64,000 nt of DNA from CAYFHQ01 sp964342805 (GCA_964342805.1 CAYFHQ010000009.1:8757-72756); one strand, 5' to 3'; positions 31,925-42,700 are shown, numbered from the stretch's first letter. Made by a program: numbers and translations. Notes: generated from the sequence alone by a model not told the origin.

Positions 31925-34900
31925 TTAGCCGTAGATCTTCTTGAGAATACTGGCCGCCAGTTCCTTGGAGACCGCACCGTCTGGATCCAGTTCTTCTCCG
32001 TCCGTAGGGAGCAGGTCCAGCTCCACAACAAGAGCCAGGTAGTCCTCTGACCAGTCGGCGTTATCCCCATTATCTACAAATTTATTGAGCTTGGCCTGGA
32101 GGCTGAAGTTGAGTTTCTTTTGGTCGTAATTGATCATGGCGTTACCCAACATGGCCGCCAGTTCCTCCCGGGTCATGACCGAGTCCGGGTCAAAGGTTTC
32201 GGCTGACCGACCACTGAAAATACCCGCTTCATAGCCGCTGGCCAGTTCGGAGTAGTTCTGGTCATTTTCCTCAATGTCTTCAAAAGGTAACTCAGCCCCA
32301 GGTTTGGTTACTCCGTAAGCCCGAGTCATCCAGGTGGCAAATTCCTTACGGGTCACCCCTTCTTCCGGTGTAAAGGATGCGGTTTGTTCCAGGACACCCT
32401 TGTTGAGGAGGGCATTGATTTCTTTTTGCGCCCAGGAGTTTTCCACATCGTTATAGGTCTTGTTGGTCTGCATAACGGTGTATTGGCTGAGGGTGATCCG
32501 GCGGGTTTTGATGGTCTTGGTTACTGGGTCATAGACACCCCCAACAGGTTCCCAAATGCCGGTCTCTTCGTTGAGCCTAAAGATACTTACTTTGTCGGCG
32601 TTGAGTTCTTCATCGAACTCAAACTTGGACAGGTCAAATTGCAAGGAAGCAGGCGCGTCCAGGGTGGACTTCTCCTCGCTACCCACATAGTAGTTGACGT
32701 CGATCACATGGCCAGACTTATAGGCATTGGTGGGCACATTGGTAGGTTTGTCGTCAAACCGCAGTTGGACTTGGGCGATCTGGGTTTTGGGCAGGTCCTT
32801 GGTGTCCACGGATATCCGGGTTCCGTCCACATCAACACCCAACTGGGCAACCCCTTGTTCTTCAATATTGGTTACGACCGCTGGGTCTAAAATCACGGCA
32901 ATTTGGTCTTCCACCTTTGGTGCTTCAATGGTCACCTGGAAGGCCAGGTCCCTGACATTGTCCTCGCCAAAGTAACCTGTCAGCTTGTCTTCCACTTGCT
33001 TAAAGAGCTTGGCCTTTTCTTCGACGTCCTTGACCAACTGGTCAGGATCTGGGGTCAGGATCGTCTGGTCGTCTTCTTTTTCCTCTGTAAAGGCCGGCTT
33101 GGTCTTACCAATATTCTCTGACACCCGGTTGGCTACGGACTCCAGTTGGCCACTGACACCTGCAGTTTTCTGGACTTGTGAGTCCTCGTGGAGTTGGCCT
33201 ACAGCGTCAATGTAGTCCAGAGTCAGTTGGACTGCCTTTTCCTCGTCTTCCACCCGGGCGATGTTCTTGTCGAAGGTCTCTGTTACGGTTTCCAGTTGTT
33301 TTTGGGCCCAGCCCTCTTCCTCATTCTTATTTTGCAACTCATCCAGGTTGCCCAGGGTAGTGGCCAGGTTCTCCATGTTGTTGACTAGGAGGTCCTGGTT
33401 GGCGGCCTCGTCCACTCCTTCAATTAGGAACTCAATCACCTTGTCCACGATCTCGGGATCTGGATTGGAGATATTGGTCAGGGTGTCTAGGGTAGAGGAC
33501 AGGCCGTCACTGCCTGTGCTTTCCTCTTGGTTACTGGAGGTCGTACCATCGTCACTCGACCCACTGGAACTGGAAGCCGATGCAGCTGTAAAGACAAAGC
33601 TGAACACTTGAGGACTGGTATCCATCTTGGTCACTGTTATGGACACATTCATGGTCCCAGGTAGACTACCCGACACCGTCGGTGTCGACATGGTAAATAG
33701 GGGTGGCGACTGGGCGCCAACCTCTTGAATGTCAATGGGTCCACTCTCGTTGTGGGGGGTGAACTGAATATTGGGCAGTCCAGACGTCCCCGTAGGAAGG
33801 GTCACTGAGTAACTCTTCACAAAGGGGTCAAAGCCAGAGATGGTTGTTCCATTCACTTTAATATCATCCATGCCATACTGGTCTTCATTGATGGTGAGCC
33901 CATAGGTCTTTGTGGTGAGTGAGTCCTGGGCAGTCACCGTTAAATTAAGAACCGGTGAGCTGGTCCCCATAACCACATTGGCTCCTGAGTGGGCCTTGGA
34001 GTAGGTCACCGCTGAATAGTTGGACATAAAAATTTCATAGCCTTCATTCAGGTGAACCGGCACCGTATAGGAGGTTGTGGATGGAGAAAAGTTCTTCACA
34101 GGTCTGTTACTGATGGCAATCGCGCTCAGGTCTGCGTTGGAAGACGGTACGGTCACCGTCGCCGTGTTCCCAGAGGAAGAAACCACAGGGAACAAGTTAG
34201 AAGGATTGGTCACAGTAACCCGGCCAACGCCGCCCTTCAGGTTGCTTAGTTTACTTTGTCCTGAGGAGGTCAACACAAACAGAACCGTGTCCCCGGAAAC
34301 ATCGTCTATGGAAAAATCTGAACCCGTCAAGGTCGTTGTGGCACTGGAAAAGGTACTGGTCGCATTTTCGTCGATTTCCAACTGATAGTCCGATGAAGTC
34401 CCTGCTTGTATAACGTCCAGACTAAACTGTATGCCAAAGGTGTCATCGGTTTTTGAAGCGGTCCCTTGAAGGTTGTAGCTGACATTGGAAATGGTATTCT
34501 CTGTTGCACTCATATTGATGACAAAGTTCTGGGTACTTGTTGATGGTATTTGGTGCTGGTAGGTATGGGTCAAAATCCCCGGTAGACTGCCACTGGTAGA
34601 CAGGGGAGAGTCCGGTGGTGAGGTGATGACATTGGGGCTTACCGACCCATTTTCTGCGTCAAGCACTATGGTAGGCACCGTTGTGGTCCCCAATGGAGTC
34701 AGCATAATGTTGTAGTCTTTCTTGAGGGGGTCAAAGCCTTGAATTTGTGACCCACCCACGGTTAAGTCAGTCAACTCATAGTCGTCTGCTGAGAAGTTGA
34801 CCAAGTAGTCTTGGAACAGTCCATTTTCTGCAGTGACTCGGACCTTGTAGTGGTCATTGGGGGAGGTTTCCAAAGTTGTAGTAACAGAAGCTGCACTGTC

Positions 34901-36196
34901 CTCCTTTGTTGCAGAGATCAAGAGGGCAGATGTGTCACCCTGCAAGGTAGCCGTATTGGCAGCCGTGGTCACGATAGAATACGTCAAGTTACTTGAACTA
35001 AATGAAGGTACACTGGTTCCCTGTAAAGATAAGGCTGACAGCTTGGCATTATAACCAGTGACCCCAATATCTTTTTTGTTGTCCGTACTTTTTACATGGA
35101 CATCAAAGTCCGTCAGGTTCAGCAGTTCCACTTGGAAGTAACCGCGGGAGTAAGCGTCTAGCTTAGCCGCTCCAGCAGCGGTAAAGGTAATGGTTTGGTC
35201 GGTTCCACTCATGGCAGAGACCGTGTAATCAGCGTCTACCAAGGTCAAATCCGCAGTGGAGAAGCCCCCTGAAGCATCGCCGTCAAAACGGACAGCAAAG
35301 GAGGTGTCTGATCCGGAAAAACTTGTTGCGATATTCCAAGACAGGGTAATTGAGTCGTCTGAGGTCGACAAAACCGACCCCTTGTCATAGGTTGCTGATA
35401 AGAGTTTGAGACCCTGAGCGGTCAAGTCCAATTTTACTGGACCTGCTGGAGCCCCTTGGCCATCATAGGCAACCACATAAACATCATAGGCTGTGTCAAT
35501 GGTCAAGCCAGAAAGGGCAACAGTCTCGGCTACACCTGAGGAGTTGGCCTCGGACCCCCCTGTCACATAACCAGGAATAGTCGTTGACCCCTGTTTCAAG
35601 ACCTCCTCAAAGGTCACATTGTTGGTCCCGTCGGGAAAAACACTCACGTAAAGAGACCCATTGGCGTCCGTGGTCGCTTGCACGATGGTGTCATTGGCAT
35701 ACTGCTTGGTAAAGGCCGGAGCCACCGTAAAGGTTTGGCCAGTACCCGGTGTAAAGCTGTATTTTTTAACAGTTGAATAGGCGGAAGACGTGTTCTTCAA
35801 TACCACATTGAAGGTATAGGTGGTGCCTGGCGTCAGGGCAGGGGAGCCCAAGGAAATGGTCTGATTGGTGTTTTCCATACCTGAGGTAATGGAGATACTG
35901 CCGGAGTCGTGGACGTTGCCAGACCCGTCCAGCCAGTCATTGCCGGCCTCCACTTGGGCAGGCGTCAAGGTATTGGCCCCTTGGCCCGTGGTGAGGACGG
36001 TAAACAGGGTCCCTTGTTCATTGGCTTGGACAACAATGTCTGTAGTGGTTGTGCCAATATTGGAGCTGTAGGGATCAGTTACGTTTGGCGAGGCAAAGCT
36101 GGCCACACCTGGGTAGACTAGGCTCATAACTAGCAGGATCAGGAGTAATCGGCTCCCAGTAAGTTTGTATGTATGCTTCCTTTTGGTCTTTGACAT
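31925..36196 (-). CDS. Large SLH-domain surface protein with cadherin-like repeats
   Basis: A 1423-aa exported protein. A signal peptide occupies about residues 1-35. Residues 40-260 are fibronectin-like strands, and about 380-900 contain repeated cadherin-like beta-sandwich units (LSALSLQG...VPSFSSSNLTYSI, LTDLTVGGSQIQGFDPLKKDY, MDDIKVNGTTISGFDPFVKSY). A Ser/Gly linker near 905-925 leads to a charged helical region (about 930-1090), a beta domain, and three SLH modules (about 1245-1423) that bind secondary cell-wall polymer. It is therefore a cell-surface or S-layer-associated protein. AAAGGGGG precedes the ATG. Ligand unknown. Confidence 0.88.
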   Translation of the reverse strand: MSKTKRKHTYKLTGSRLLLILLVMSLVYPGVASFASPNVTDPYSSNIGTTTTDIVVQANEQGTLFTVLTTGQGANTLTPAQVEAGNDWLDGSGNVHDSGSISITSGMENTNQTISLGSPALTPGTTYTFNVVLKNTSSAYSTVKKYSFTPGTGQTFTVAPAFTKQYANDTIVQATTDANGSLYVSVFPDGTNNVTFEEVLKQGSTTIPGYVTGGSEANSSGVAETVALSGLTIDTAYDVYVVAYDGQGAPAGPVKLDLTAQGLKLLSATYDKGSVLSTSDDSITLSWNIATSFSGSDTSFAVRFDGDASGGFSTADLTLVDADYTVSAMSGTDQTITFTAAGAAKLDAYSRGYFQVELLNLTDFDVHVKSTDNKKDIGVTGYNAKLSALSLQGTSVPSFSSSNLTYSIVTTAANTATLQGDTSALLISATKEDSAASVTTTLETSPNDHYKVRVTAENGLFQDYLVNFSADDYELTDLTVGGSQIQGFDPLKKDYNIMLTPLGTTTVPTIVLDAENGSVSPNVITSPPDSPLSTSGSLPGILTHTYQHQIPSTSTQNFVINMSATENTISNVSYNLQGTASKTDDTFGIQFSLDVIQAGTSSDYQLEIDENATSTFSSATTTLTGSDFSIDDVSGDTVLFVLTSSGQSKLSNLKGGVGRVTVTNPSNLFPVVSSSGNTATVTVPSSNADLSAIAISNRPVKNFSPSTTSYTVPVHLNEGYEIFMSNYSAVTYSKAHSGANVVMGTSSPVLNLTVTAQDSLTTKTYGLTINEDQYGMDDIKVNGTTISGFDPFVKSYSVTLPTGTSGLPNIQFTPHNESGPIDIQEVGAQSPPLFTMSTPTVSGSLPGTMNVSITVTKMDTSPQVFSFVFTAASASSSSGSSDDGTTSSNQEESTGSDGLSSTLDTLTNISNPDPEIVDKVIEFLIEGVDEAANQDLLVNNMENLATTLGNLDELQNKNEEEGWAQKQLETVTETFDKNIARVEDEEKAVQLTLDYIDAVGQLHEDSQVQKTAGVSGQLESVANRVSENIGKTKPAFTEEKEDDQTILTPDPDQLVKDVEEKAKLFKQVEDKLTGYFGEDNVRDLAFQVTIEAPKVEDQIAVILDPAVVTNIEEQGVAQLGVDVDGTRISVDTKDLPKTQIAQVQLRFDDKPTNVPTNAYKSGHVIDVNYYVGSEEKSTLDAPASLQFDLSKFEFDEELNADKVSIFRLNEETGIWEPVGGVYDPVTKTIKTRRITLSQYTVMQTNKTYNDVENSWAQKEINALLNKGVLEQTASFTPEEGVTRKEFATWMTRAYGVTKPGAELPFEDIEENDQNYSELASGYEAGIFSGRSAETFDPDSVMTREELAAMLGNAMINYDQKKLNFSLQAKLNKFVDNGDNADWSEDYLALVVELDLLPTDGEELDPDGAVSKELAASILKKIYG

Positions 36197-36375
36197 GTCT
36201 CATCCCCCTTTTGACTATGGTATCAAGAGGTATCTACCCGACTTGCCTTGCAGACTCTCACAGAATTGCCATTAATCCATTCCTATACCAATCCCATGCA
36301 TATTCCAACCGAACAGGGGTACTGGTTAAGTAGATAAAACCGTCTACACCCAGAAGGAAGCATAAGGAGACGCCC

Positions 36376-37902
36376 ATGACTGACCTATCCAATATTGTGT
36401 GGGATCTAACTGAAATCGGAATCAAGCTCACCGCAGAAAAGGATGTGGACTCCCTCCTTCAGTTGATCCTCAATGAATGTATGAACATTACCACCAGTGA
36501 CGCAGGCAGCCTCTATATCAAGGAAGTTGTCGACGACGTCCCCTCCATTCGATTTACCTATACGGAAAACCGTTCCAAGGTCTTCCCCTTCAGTTCTTTT
36601 GTTATGCCCATTAATACCAAGAGTATTGCAGGTGCTGCTGCCTACCATGGGAAAACCTACAACTTTAAATCCATGGACGAGACCCAGGACAAGATCGGTA
36701 TCACCCACAATAAGAGCTTTGACGAAAGTTATGGCTATAACACAGTCAACATGTTGGTCATACCCATGAAGAACTACGACAATGAAGTGATTGGCGTCTT
36801 GCAACTCATCAATAAAAAACGAGCTCCCGAAATCATCTTGGGCCAACCTGAAGACATCCCCAACCACATTGTCCCCTACACAGACGACGAGGCCAGGATT
36901 GTGGAATCCCTGGCTGCCCAAGCTGCGATCTTGATTGAACGGGGCCTGCTTTTCCAGTCCATTGAAGACATGATCAAATCCTTCACAGAGACCCTGGTAA
37001 CCGCCCTGGACTCCCGGGACCCCATCACCGCCGGCCACTCCAAAAGGGTAGCGGACTATGGAATTGCCTTGGCTGAAGACGCATCTAAATCCAAGATTGG
37101 CAAGTATAGAGATATTGAACTGACTGCAGACGAATATAAGGAACTCTACTATGCCGGCCTCCTCCATGACGTGGGGAAAATTGGTGTACGGGAGTTTGTC
37201 CTTATGAAGGAAAACAAGCTACTGGACTCGGAAATGGAAGCCATAGAGTACAAGCTCAAGTGGATGCACGAGCTCCTGTCCATGCGCAAAGAACTAAAAG
37301 AAGCCACAAGCAAGGAGGTGGACCTGGCAGACAAACTCCTGGATTACTGGGACTTTATCAAGGCCCTCAACCAAAAAGGGTTCTTGCCTGACGAAGACAA
37401 GCTGATCCTGGACGTAATTGCTGAATGCTCCGTGGTCAATGACGACGGGATCGAAATTCCCCTCTTAACCCCCCATGAATATGAATCACTCAGCATAAAA
37501 CGGGGAACCCTAACTGACGAAGAGCGGAAAATGATCCAGTCCCACGCCCTCTTTAGCTTTAATATTCTGTCCCAGGTTAACTGGACGCCAGAGTTGTCCC
37601 GGATTCCCCTTTACGCAGCCTCCCACCACGAGAAACTCAATGGGAAGGGGTATCCCAAAGGACTCCTGGGCACAGACATGCCCCTCCAGTCTCGGGTCTT
37701 GGCTATTGCAGACATTTTCGACGCCTTGACTGCCAAGGACCGGCCCTACAAGCCAGCCATACCGGTACCCAAGACCCTGGCCATCCTCCAGGAGGAAGCT
37801 GAAAAGGGCCACTTGGATGACGAGTTGGTTCAGATTTTCATAGAAGAGAAGACCTACGAACGGGTTATGAACAAGGTTGAAGACAAGGAGGAGGACCAAT
37901 GA
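36376..37902 (+). CDS. GAF-HD-GYP cyclic-di-GMP phosphodiesterase
   Basis: A 508-aa cytoplasmic protein. A GAF sensor spans about residues 10-185, then an HD-GYP domain from 205 to 480. Catalytic motifs are intact: AGHSKRVADYG, LLHDVGKIG (about 259-267) and HHEKLNGKGYP (about 418-428). An unusual insert of roughly 100 residues separates the HD motif from the downstream helices. Intact HD-GYP enzymes degrade c-di-GMP to pGpG/GMP. AAGGAG precedes the ATG. First gene of a three-gene operon; its stop overlaps the next start (ATGA). Confidence 0.92.
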   Translation: MTDLSNIVWDLTEIGIKLTAEKDVDSLLQLILNECMNITTSDAGSLYIKEVVDDVPSIRFTYTENRSKVFPFSSFVMPINTKSIAGAAAYHGKTYNFKSMDETQDKIGITHNKSFDESYGYNTVNMLVIPMKNYDNEVIGVLQLINKKRAPEIILGQPEDIPNHIVPYTDDEARIVESLAAQAAILIERGLLFQSIEDMIKSFTETLVTALDSRDPITAGHSKRVADYGIALAEDASKSKIGKYRDIELTADEYKELYYAGLLHDVGKIGVREFVLMKENKLLDSEMEAIEYKLKWMHELLSMRKELKEATSKEVDLADKLLDYWDFIKALNQKGFLPDEDKLILDVIAECSVVNDDGIEIPLLTPHEYESLSIKRGTLTDEERKMIQSHALFSFNILSQVNWTPELSRIPLYAASHHEKLNGKGYPKGLLGTDMPLQSRVLAIADIFDALTAKDRPYKPAIPVPKTLAILQEEAEKGHLDDELVQIFIEEKTYERVMNKVEDKEEDQ

Positions 37903-38723
37903 GCGGATTCACTGTAAAGCTTTGGGGGGTTGTCGGCTCCTGCGCCGGTGCCAACCAAGACATTGCCTCCTACGGAATTGCCACCCCCTGTATAGAGGTC
38001 CGGGTGGACGGCCACTTGTTGGTCTTTGACAGCGGGTCAGGGATCGTGGGCTTAGGCAAGTCTCTGGAAAAGCTGGAACCCCTAAAATTCCACCTCTTCA
38101 TTACCCACACCCACTGGGACCACATTCAAGGGTTCCCCTTCTTTGGCCTGATTTTCCGGCCTGGAAACCAGTTTACAGTTTATGGCCTCCACCGTGAAGA
38201 TACCAGTCTTGAAGCTATATTTAAGGGACTGATGGGTTACCCCTACTTCCCCGTGGGTTGGGAAGCGGTTAATGCGGACATTTCCTTCCAGGAACTTGAA
38301 CCCACGGAATCCGTCTTCCTGTCAGAGGCCTGCCAGGTCCATACCTTCCCCACCAGCCACCCCGGGGGCAACCTGGCCTATAAGGTTACCTGCCATGGCA
38401 AGTCCTTTGTTTACATGACCGACCTGGACCACAAGGACACGGACCAAGAGGCCCTATTGGCCTTTATTGACCATACCGACCTCATGATCTACGACGCCAA
38501 CTTCACCCAGTCAGAATATGAGCAAAAGCGCTATAAGGGTTGGGGTCACAGTACATGGGAAAAGGCTGTTGAGTTCCAACAAAAAGCTAAGGTCAAGCAA
38601 CTGGTGATCTTCCACCATGGTATCCACCGGACCCAGGTAGACCTGCAAATCCTCGAAGAGGAGTTAGCCAAACTCTCCGACCAGGTGGTCTTGGCCAAGG
38701 AAGGAATGGTGTTCTCCCTATGA
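37899..38723 (+). CDS. Metallo-beta-lactamase-fold hydrolase, possible cyclic phosphodiesterase
   Basis: A 274-aa MBL-fold protein with HTHWDH (about residues 68-73), a TSHPGG His motif (about 150-155), and metal-bridging Asp in YMTDLDH (about 172-178). The opening VKLWGVVGSCAG is that of PhnP-like and related phosphodiesterases. It is translationally coupled on both sides (4-base overlaps) to a c-di-GMP phosphodiesterase and an adenylyl cyclase, so a cyclic-nucleotide or phosphodiester substrate is plausible but unproven. Confidence 0.88.
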   Translation: MSGFTVKLWGVVGSCAGANQDIASYGIATPCIEVRVDGHLLVFDSGSGIVGLGKSLEKLEPLKFHLFITHTHWDHIQGFPFFGLIFRPGNQFTVYGLHREDTSLEAIFKGLMGYPYFPVGWEAVNADISFQELEPTESVFLSEACQVHTFPTSHPGGNLAYKVTCHGKSFVYMTDLDHKDTDQEALLAFIDHTDLMIYDANFTQSEYEQKRYKGWGHSTWEKAVEFQQKAKVKQLVIFHHGIHRTQVDLQILEEELAKLSDQVVLAKEGMVFSL

Positions 38724-40810
38724 CCCAAGCTTATAAGATGCGCCTTGCCCTGAGTCTACTCCTAACGGTCCTCCTATGCCTTAGCCCAATGGGTTTTGGT
38801 TTTTCCTCCTTGCGTACTGATACGGTTGAAATCCTTGAAGACCAACTCAAAGACGTGGAAGGTGTAAACCGTATACAGGTCCTTATCGACCTGTCTGAGG
38901 CCCTGAGTATCGACAATAAAAACCAGGCCCTGTCCTATGCAGAGGAAGCCCTGATTATTGCTGACCAGCTGGGCGAGGCTGAATGGATCATAGACGCCCG
39001 CAACCAAATGGGCTATGTCTATGTGGAACAGGAGAATACAGCCCAGGCTCTAGAAGCCTTCCAAAAATCCTATGAGGAAGCCCTCTTAATGGACTACTTC
39101 AAAGGGGCTGCCTTTGCCCAAAATGGCTACGGGGTGGTCAACAGTAACATTGGTGAGTTCGGTAAGGCCCAGGAGCATTATGACAAGGCCCTGGAACTCT
39201 TTGACCAGGCCCAGTATGAGCGGGGTACTGCCTTTACCCACAACAACCGGGGGGCTACCTTTGAGGAGCTGGGTAGCTTTGAAAAGGCCCTGGAAGAATA
39301 CCTGCTGGCCCTAGCTGTATATGAAGCCGAAAACATGATCGACGAGCAGTTGGTCACCTACAACAACATGGGGTCTGTCAACTTCAAACTGGGCAACCTC
39401 CAAGGAGCCCTAGAATACTATGAACAAGCCCTAGAAATCAGCCAGTCCCTTAACAAGCAGGTCCAAACCGCCAACATCCTTATGAATATTGGGGTGGTTT
39501 ATAACCGTCAAGACCTGATCGACCAGGCCCTGGTTTTCTATGACGAGGCCTATGACATTGCTCTGGCTACGGAAGCTACCGGCCTCCAGTCCGAACTGCT
39601 CTTTAACAGGGCTTCCATATACGAACAAAGAGACGACTTTGACGCTGCCTTCCAAAACTATGGAGAAGCCCTGATCCTATTTGAAGAACTGGGAGACCAA
39701 AAGGGGGTCAGCTCGGTCTTTAACAATGTGGGAACGGCCTATGCCCGCATGGGCGACTATGAGTCTGCTGCCCGGGAGCACGAAAACGCCCTGCAGATGG
39801 CGGCTGGACTCAACTATCCAGAAGTGGTCCTGTCAGCCATGGGCAATCTGGCCCAAGACTATGAAGCCCTCCAGCAGTTTGACCGGGCCTATTACTATAT
39901 GTCCCTCCACAATGCTTATAAGGACCAACTCCGGGACGAGGACCTGGAGCGGAGTTTTGCTGAGTCCCAAACCTCCTATGAAACCGGTAAGAAGGACCAA
40001 GAAATCGAAGCCCAAAAAGTAGAGCTGAACCTACAGTCCCTACGCCTCCAGCTCATTACTTTTATTCTGATCATTATTGCAGTGGGCCTCATTTCAGTGG
40101 CCATCTTGTCCGTATGGATTTTCAGGGAACGTCAGAAATCAGAGGGCCTCCTTCTAAACATCCTGCCAAAGAAAGTGGCCTCGGACCTGAAGAAAACAGG
40201 AACTACAGAACCAGAACGCTTCCAAAATGTGACGGTCTACTTTTCAGACATTGTGGGCTTTACCAGTACATCCAAGGATATGGACGTCAAGTTCCTCATT
40301 TCTGAACTCAACGACATGTTCACCACCTTTGACAACATCATGGAGAAGTATGGGTGCGAGCGGATCAAGACCATAGGAGACGCCTACCTGGCTGTCTGCG
40401 GCATGCCCGTGGCCTATGAAGACCATGCAGAAAGAATGCTCAAGGCCTCCATGGAACTGAGAAACGCTCTGGAAGAACGGAATCAAACCGCTGACCAAAC
40501 CTGGCGGATTCGGATTGGCCTCCACAGCGGTACCGTAGTTGGCGGTGTGGTTGGCCTGAAAAAGTACATTTATGACGTTTTTGGAGACACCATTAATACC
40601 GCCTCACGGATGGAGTCCAACGGGGCCCCCATGCGGATTAATGTGTCAGGAGATATGCAGGAACTGCTTAAGGACAAGTACCCCTTTGAAGAACGGAAAC
40701 CCATTGAAGTCAAGGGCAAGGGTAAGTTTCCCATGTACTTCTTGGACCACGAACCAGCTTGGGATATTGCGGCTTTGGAGCCGCTTCCTGAGGTTAAGGT
40801 GCATGAGTAG
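38720..40810 (+). CDS. TPR sensor with class III adenylyl cyclase
   Basis: A 696-aa membrane protein. A signal sequence or anchor lies at about residues 1-30, about nine TPR units fill 60-410 outside the membrane, one helix spans about 450-475, and a class III cyclase domain follows (about 500-680). Metal-binding Asp residues are in YFSDIVGFT and IKTIGDAYLA; the Lys there and Asp in YDVFGDTINTASRM fit adenylyl rather than guanylyl specificity, and the transition-state Asn and Arg are present. It should make cAMP in response to an extracellular or envelope signal. Third gene of the operon. Confidence 0.9.
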   Translation: MTQAYKMRLALSLLLTVLLCLSPMGFGFSSLRTDTVEILEDQLKDVEGVNRIQVLIDLSEALSIDNKNQALSYAEEALIIADQLGEAEWIIDARNQMGYVYVEQENTAQALEAFQKSYEEALLMDYFKGAAFAQNGYGVVNSNIGEFGKAQEHYDKALELFDQAQYERGTAFTHNNRGATFEELGSFEKALEEYLLALAVYEAENMIDEQLVTYNNMGSVNFKLGNLQGALEYYEQALEISQSLNKQVQTANILMNIGVVYNRQDLIDQALVFYDEAYDIALATEATGLQSELLFNRASIYEQRDDFDAAFQNYGEALILFEELGDQKGVSSVFNNVGTAYARMGDYESAAREHENALQMAAGLNYPEVVLSAMGNLAQDYEALQQFDRAYYYMSLHNAYKDQLRDEDLERSFAESQTSYETGKKDQEIEAQKVELNLQSLRLQLITFILIIIAVGLISVAILSVWIFRERQKSEGLLLNILPKKVASDLKKTGTTEPERFQNVTVYFSDIVGFTSTSKDMDVKFLISELNDMFTTFDNIMEKYGCERIKTIGDAYLAVCGMPVAYEDHAERMLKASMELRNALEERNQTADQTWRIRIGLHSGTVVGGVVGLKKYIYDVFGDTINTASRMESNGAPMRINVSGDMQELLKDKYPFEERKPIEVKGKGKFPMYFLDHEPAWDIAALEPLPEVKVHE

Positions 40811-40835
40811 GTAGTTGTCTGTACCAATCAAATCA

Positions 40836-40886
40836 AAAAGAGCCACTACAGAATGATCTCATTCCGTAATGGCTCTTCATTTTTGT
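40836..40886. terminator. Bidirectional terminator
   Basis: Stem GAGCCA..TAC..GAATGA / TCATTC..GTA..TGGCTC lies between the convergent cyclase and glnS genes; T-rich on both sides. Confidence 0.85.
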
Positions 40887-40896
40887 GTCTTGTTCC

Positions 40897-42552
40897 CTAC
40901 TTCTTCTTCCAAGAAGACTTCAAGTTTACAATGCGGTTGAAGACCAGGAGGTCTTCGCTTGTGTCCTTGGTGTCCACGCTGAAGTAGCCGTGGCGTAGGA
41001 ATTGGAACTTGTCTCCCTTGTTGGCCTCAGCGAAGTGGGGCTCAACCTTGCAGCCCTTTAGGACTTTTAGGGAGTTGTTGTTGAACTCTTTTTCACCGGT
41101 TTCTTCGTTGGTGATCATGAGGTCTTCGTAAATGCGGACTTCTGCGTCTACTGCATGGTCAGCACTTACCCAGTGGAGTACACCCTTGATCTTACGCTCT
41201 GTGAAGTCTAGACCAGACTTGGTTGCGGGATCGTAGGTACAGTGAAGTTCAACGATTTCACCCTTTTCGTCCTTGATCACTTCATTACAAGTAATGGCGT
41301 AAGCATGACGCAGACGGACTTCCTTGCCTGGGAAGAGGCGGAAGAATTTCTTAGGTGGGTTTTCCATAAAGTCTTCGCGGTCAATGTAGACCACGCGACC
41401 AAATGGCATGGACCGACCACCCATTTCAGGGCTTTCTGTATTGAGGTCACCTTCTACATACTCCACCTTGTCCTCTGGCCAGTTGGTAATGACCACTTTA
41501 AGAGGGTCAAGAACAGCCATTTGACGAGGTGCAGACAGTTTCAAGTCTTCACGAATACAGTAGTCTAACATTTCAGCGTCCACTGTGGAGTTGGACTTGG
41601 ACACACCTACCATGTCCACGAAATCGCGGATGGCCTTTGGTGTAACCCCTCGACGACGGAGACCCTGGAGGGTATGAAGACGGGGATCGTCCCATCCGTC
41701 AATCTTTCCTTCTTCCACAAGGGCACGGATAAAGCGCTTGGACAATAGGACATTTTCTATGTCCAGGGGTGCAAACTCAATCTGCTGTGGTGGCGTTTGC
41801 CATGCACCAATTTCCCGTAGAACCCAGTCATAGAGCGGACGGTGGTTCTCAAACTCAATGGTACAAAGGGAGTGAGTTACCCCTTCAATGGCGTCCTCAA
41901 TGGGGTGGGCATAATCATACATAGGATAAATGCACCACTTGTCACCTGTATTGTGGTGGTGACTGCGGGCGATTCTATAGAGTACAGGATCACGCATGTT
42001 GAGGTTGGGTGACGTCATGTCAATTTTTGCACGTAGGACACGGGCACCATCATCAAACTTGCCGTCCTTCATTTGCTCGAACAATTCCAGATTTTCCTCT
42101 ACCGTACGGTCACGGTAGGGAGACGCTTTACCTGGCGTTGTAAAGTCGCCTCGGTATTCCCGCATCTCTTCCGGTGTGAGGTCGTCCACATAGGCCTTGC
42201 CCTTTTGGATCAGGGTCACGGCGTGGTTATACATTTCGTCGAAGTAATCCGACGCAAAAAAGAGTGCGTCCCACTGGAAGCCCAACCACTGGACGTCCTT
42301 TTTGATTGCTTCTACGTATTCTGTGTCTTCTTTCACCGGGTTGGTGTCGTCAAAGCGCAGGTTGCACTTGCCACCATATTCCTGAGCCATGCCAAAATCA
42401 ATACAAATGGCCTTGGCGTGACCAATGTGCAGGTAGCCGTTTGGTTCCGGTGGGAAACGGGTCTGCACCTTTCCATTGTATGCACCCGATTCCATGTCTT
42501 GATCTATGATCTGCTGAATAAAGTGACGGGATACAAATTCCTCGTTAGCCAT
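40897..42552 (-). CDS. glnS: Glutaminyl-tRNA synthetase
   Basis: A 551-aa class I synthetase charging tRNA-Gln directly. HIGH signature [14 protein letters not shown] (about residues 36-49), the KMSKS-type LLSKRFI (about 270), and a two-barrel anticodon-binding C-terminus are present. Many Firmicutes lack GlnRS and use the GatCAB amidotransferase, so this is a lineage-informative gene, possibly acquired long ago. ATG at 42552 lies 8 bases after GGAGG. Composition matches its neighbours. Confidence 0.96.
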   Translation of the reverse strand: MANEEFVSRHFIQQIIDQDMESGAYNGKVQTRFPPEPNGYLHIGHAKAICIDFGMAQEYGGKCNLRFDDTNPVKEDTEYVEAIKKDVQWLGFQWDALFFASDYFDEMYNHAVTLIQKGKAYVDDLTPEEMREYRGDFTTPGKASPYRDRTVEENLELFEQMKDGKFDDGARVLRAKIDMTSPNLNMRDPVLYRIARSHHHNTGDKWCIYPMYDYAHPIEDAIEGVTHSLCTIEFENHRPLYDWVLREIGAWQTPPQQIEFAPLDIENVLLSKRFIRALVEEGKIDGWDDPRLHTLQGLRRRGVTPKAIRDFVDMVGVSKSNSTVDAEMLDYCIREDLKLSAPRQMAVLDPLKVVITNWPEDKVEYVEGDLNTESPEMGGRSMPFGRVVYIDREDFMENPPKKFFRLFPGKEVRLRHAYAITCNEVIKDEKGEIVELHCTYDPATKSGLDFTERKIKGVLHWVSADHAVDAEVRIYEDLMITNEETGEKEFNNNSLKVLKGCKVEPHFAEANKGDKFQFLRHGYFSVDTKDTSEDLLVFNRIVNLKSSWKKK

Positions 42553-42700
42553 GTTCTCGTCCTCCTTTGGTCGATTTCTCATTCTGATATGGTATCACAC
42601 TTTCATGCAATTTGAAAGCAATGCCAGTGGCGGGAAAAGGCTGTTTCAAGCCCCACCCAAAGGGTAATTAATTTTGAAGAACGTCTATAGGGGGAAGACT

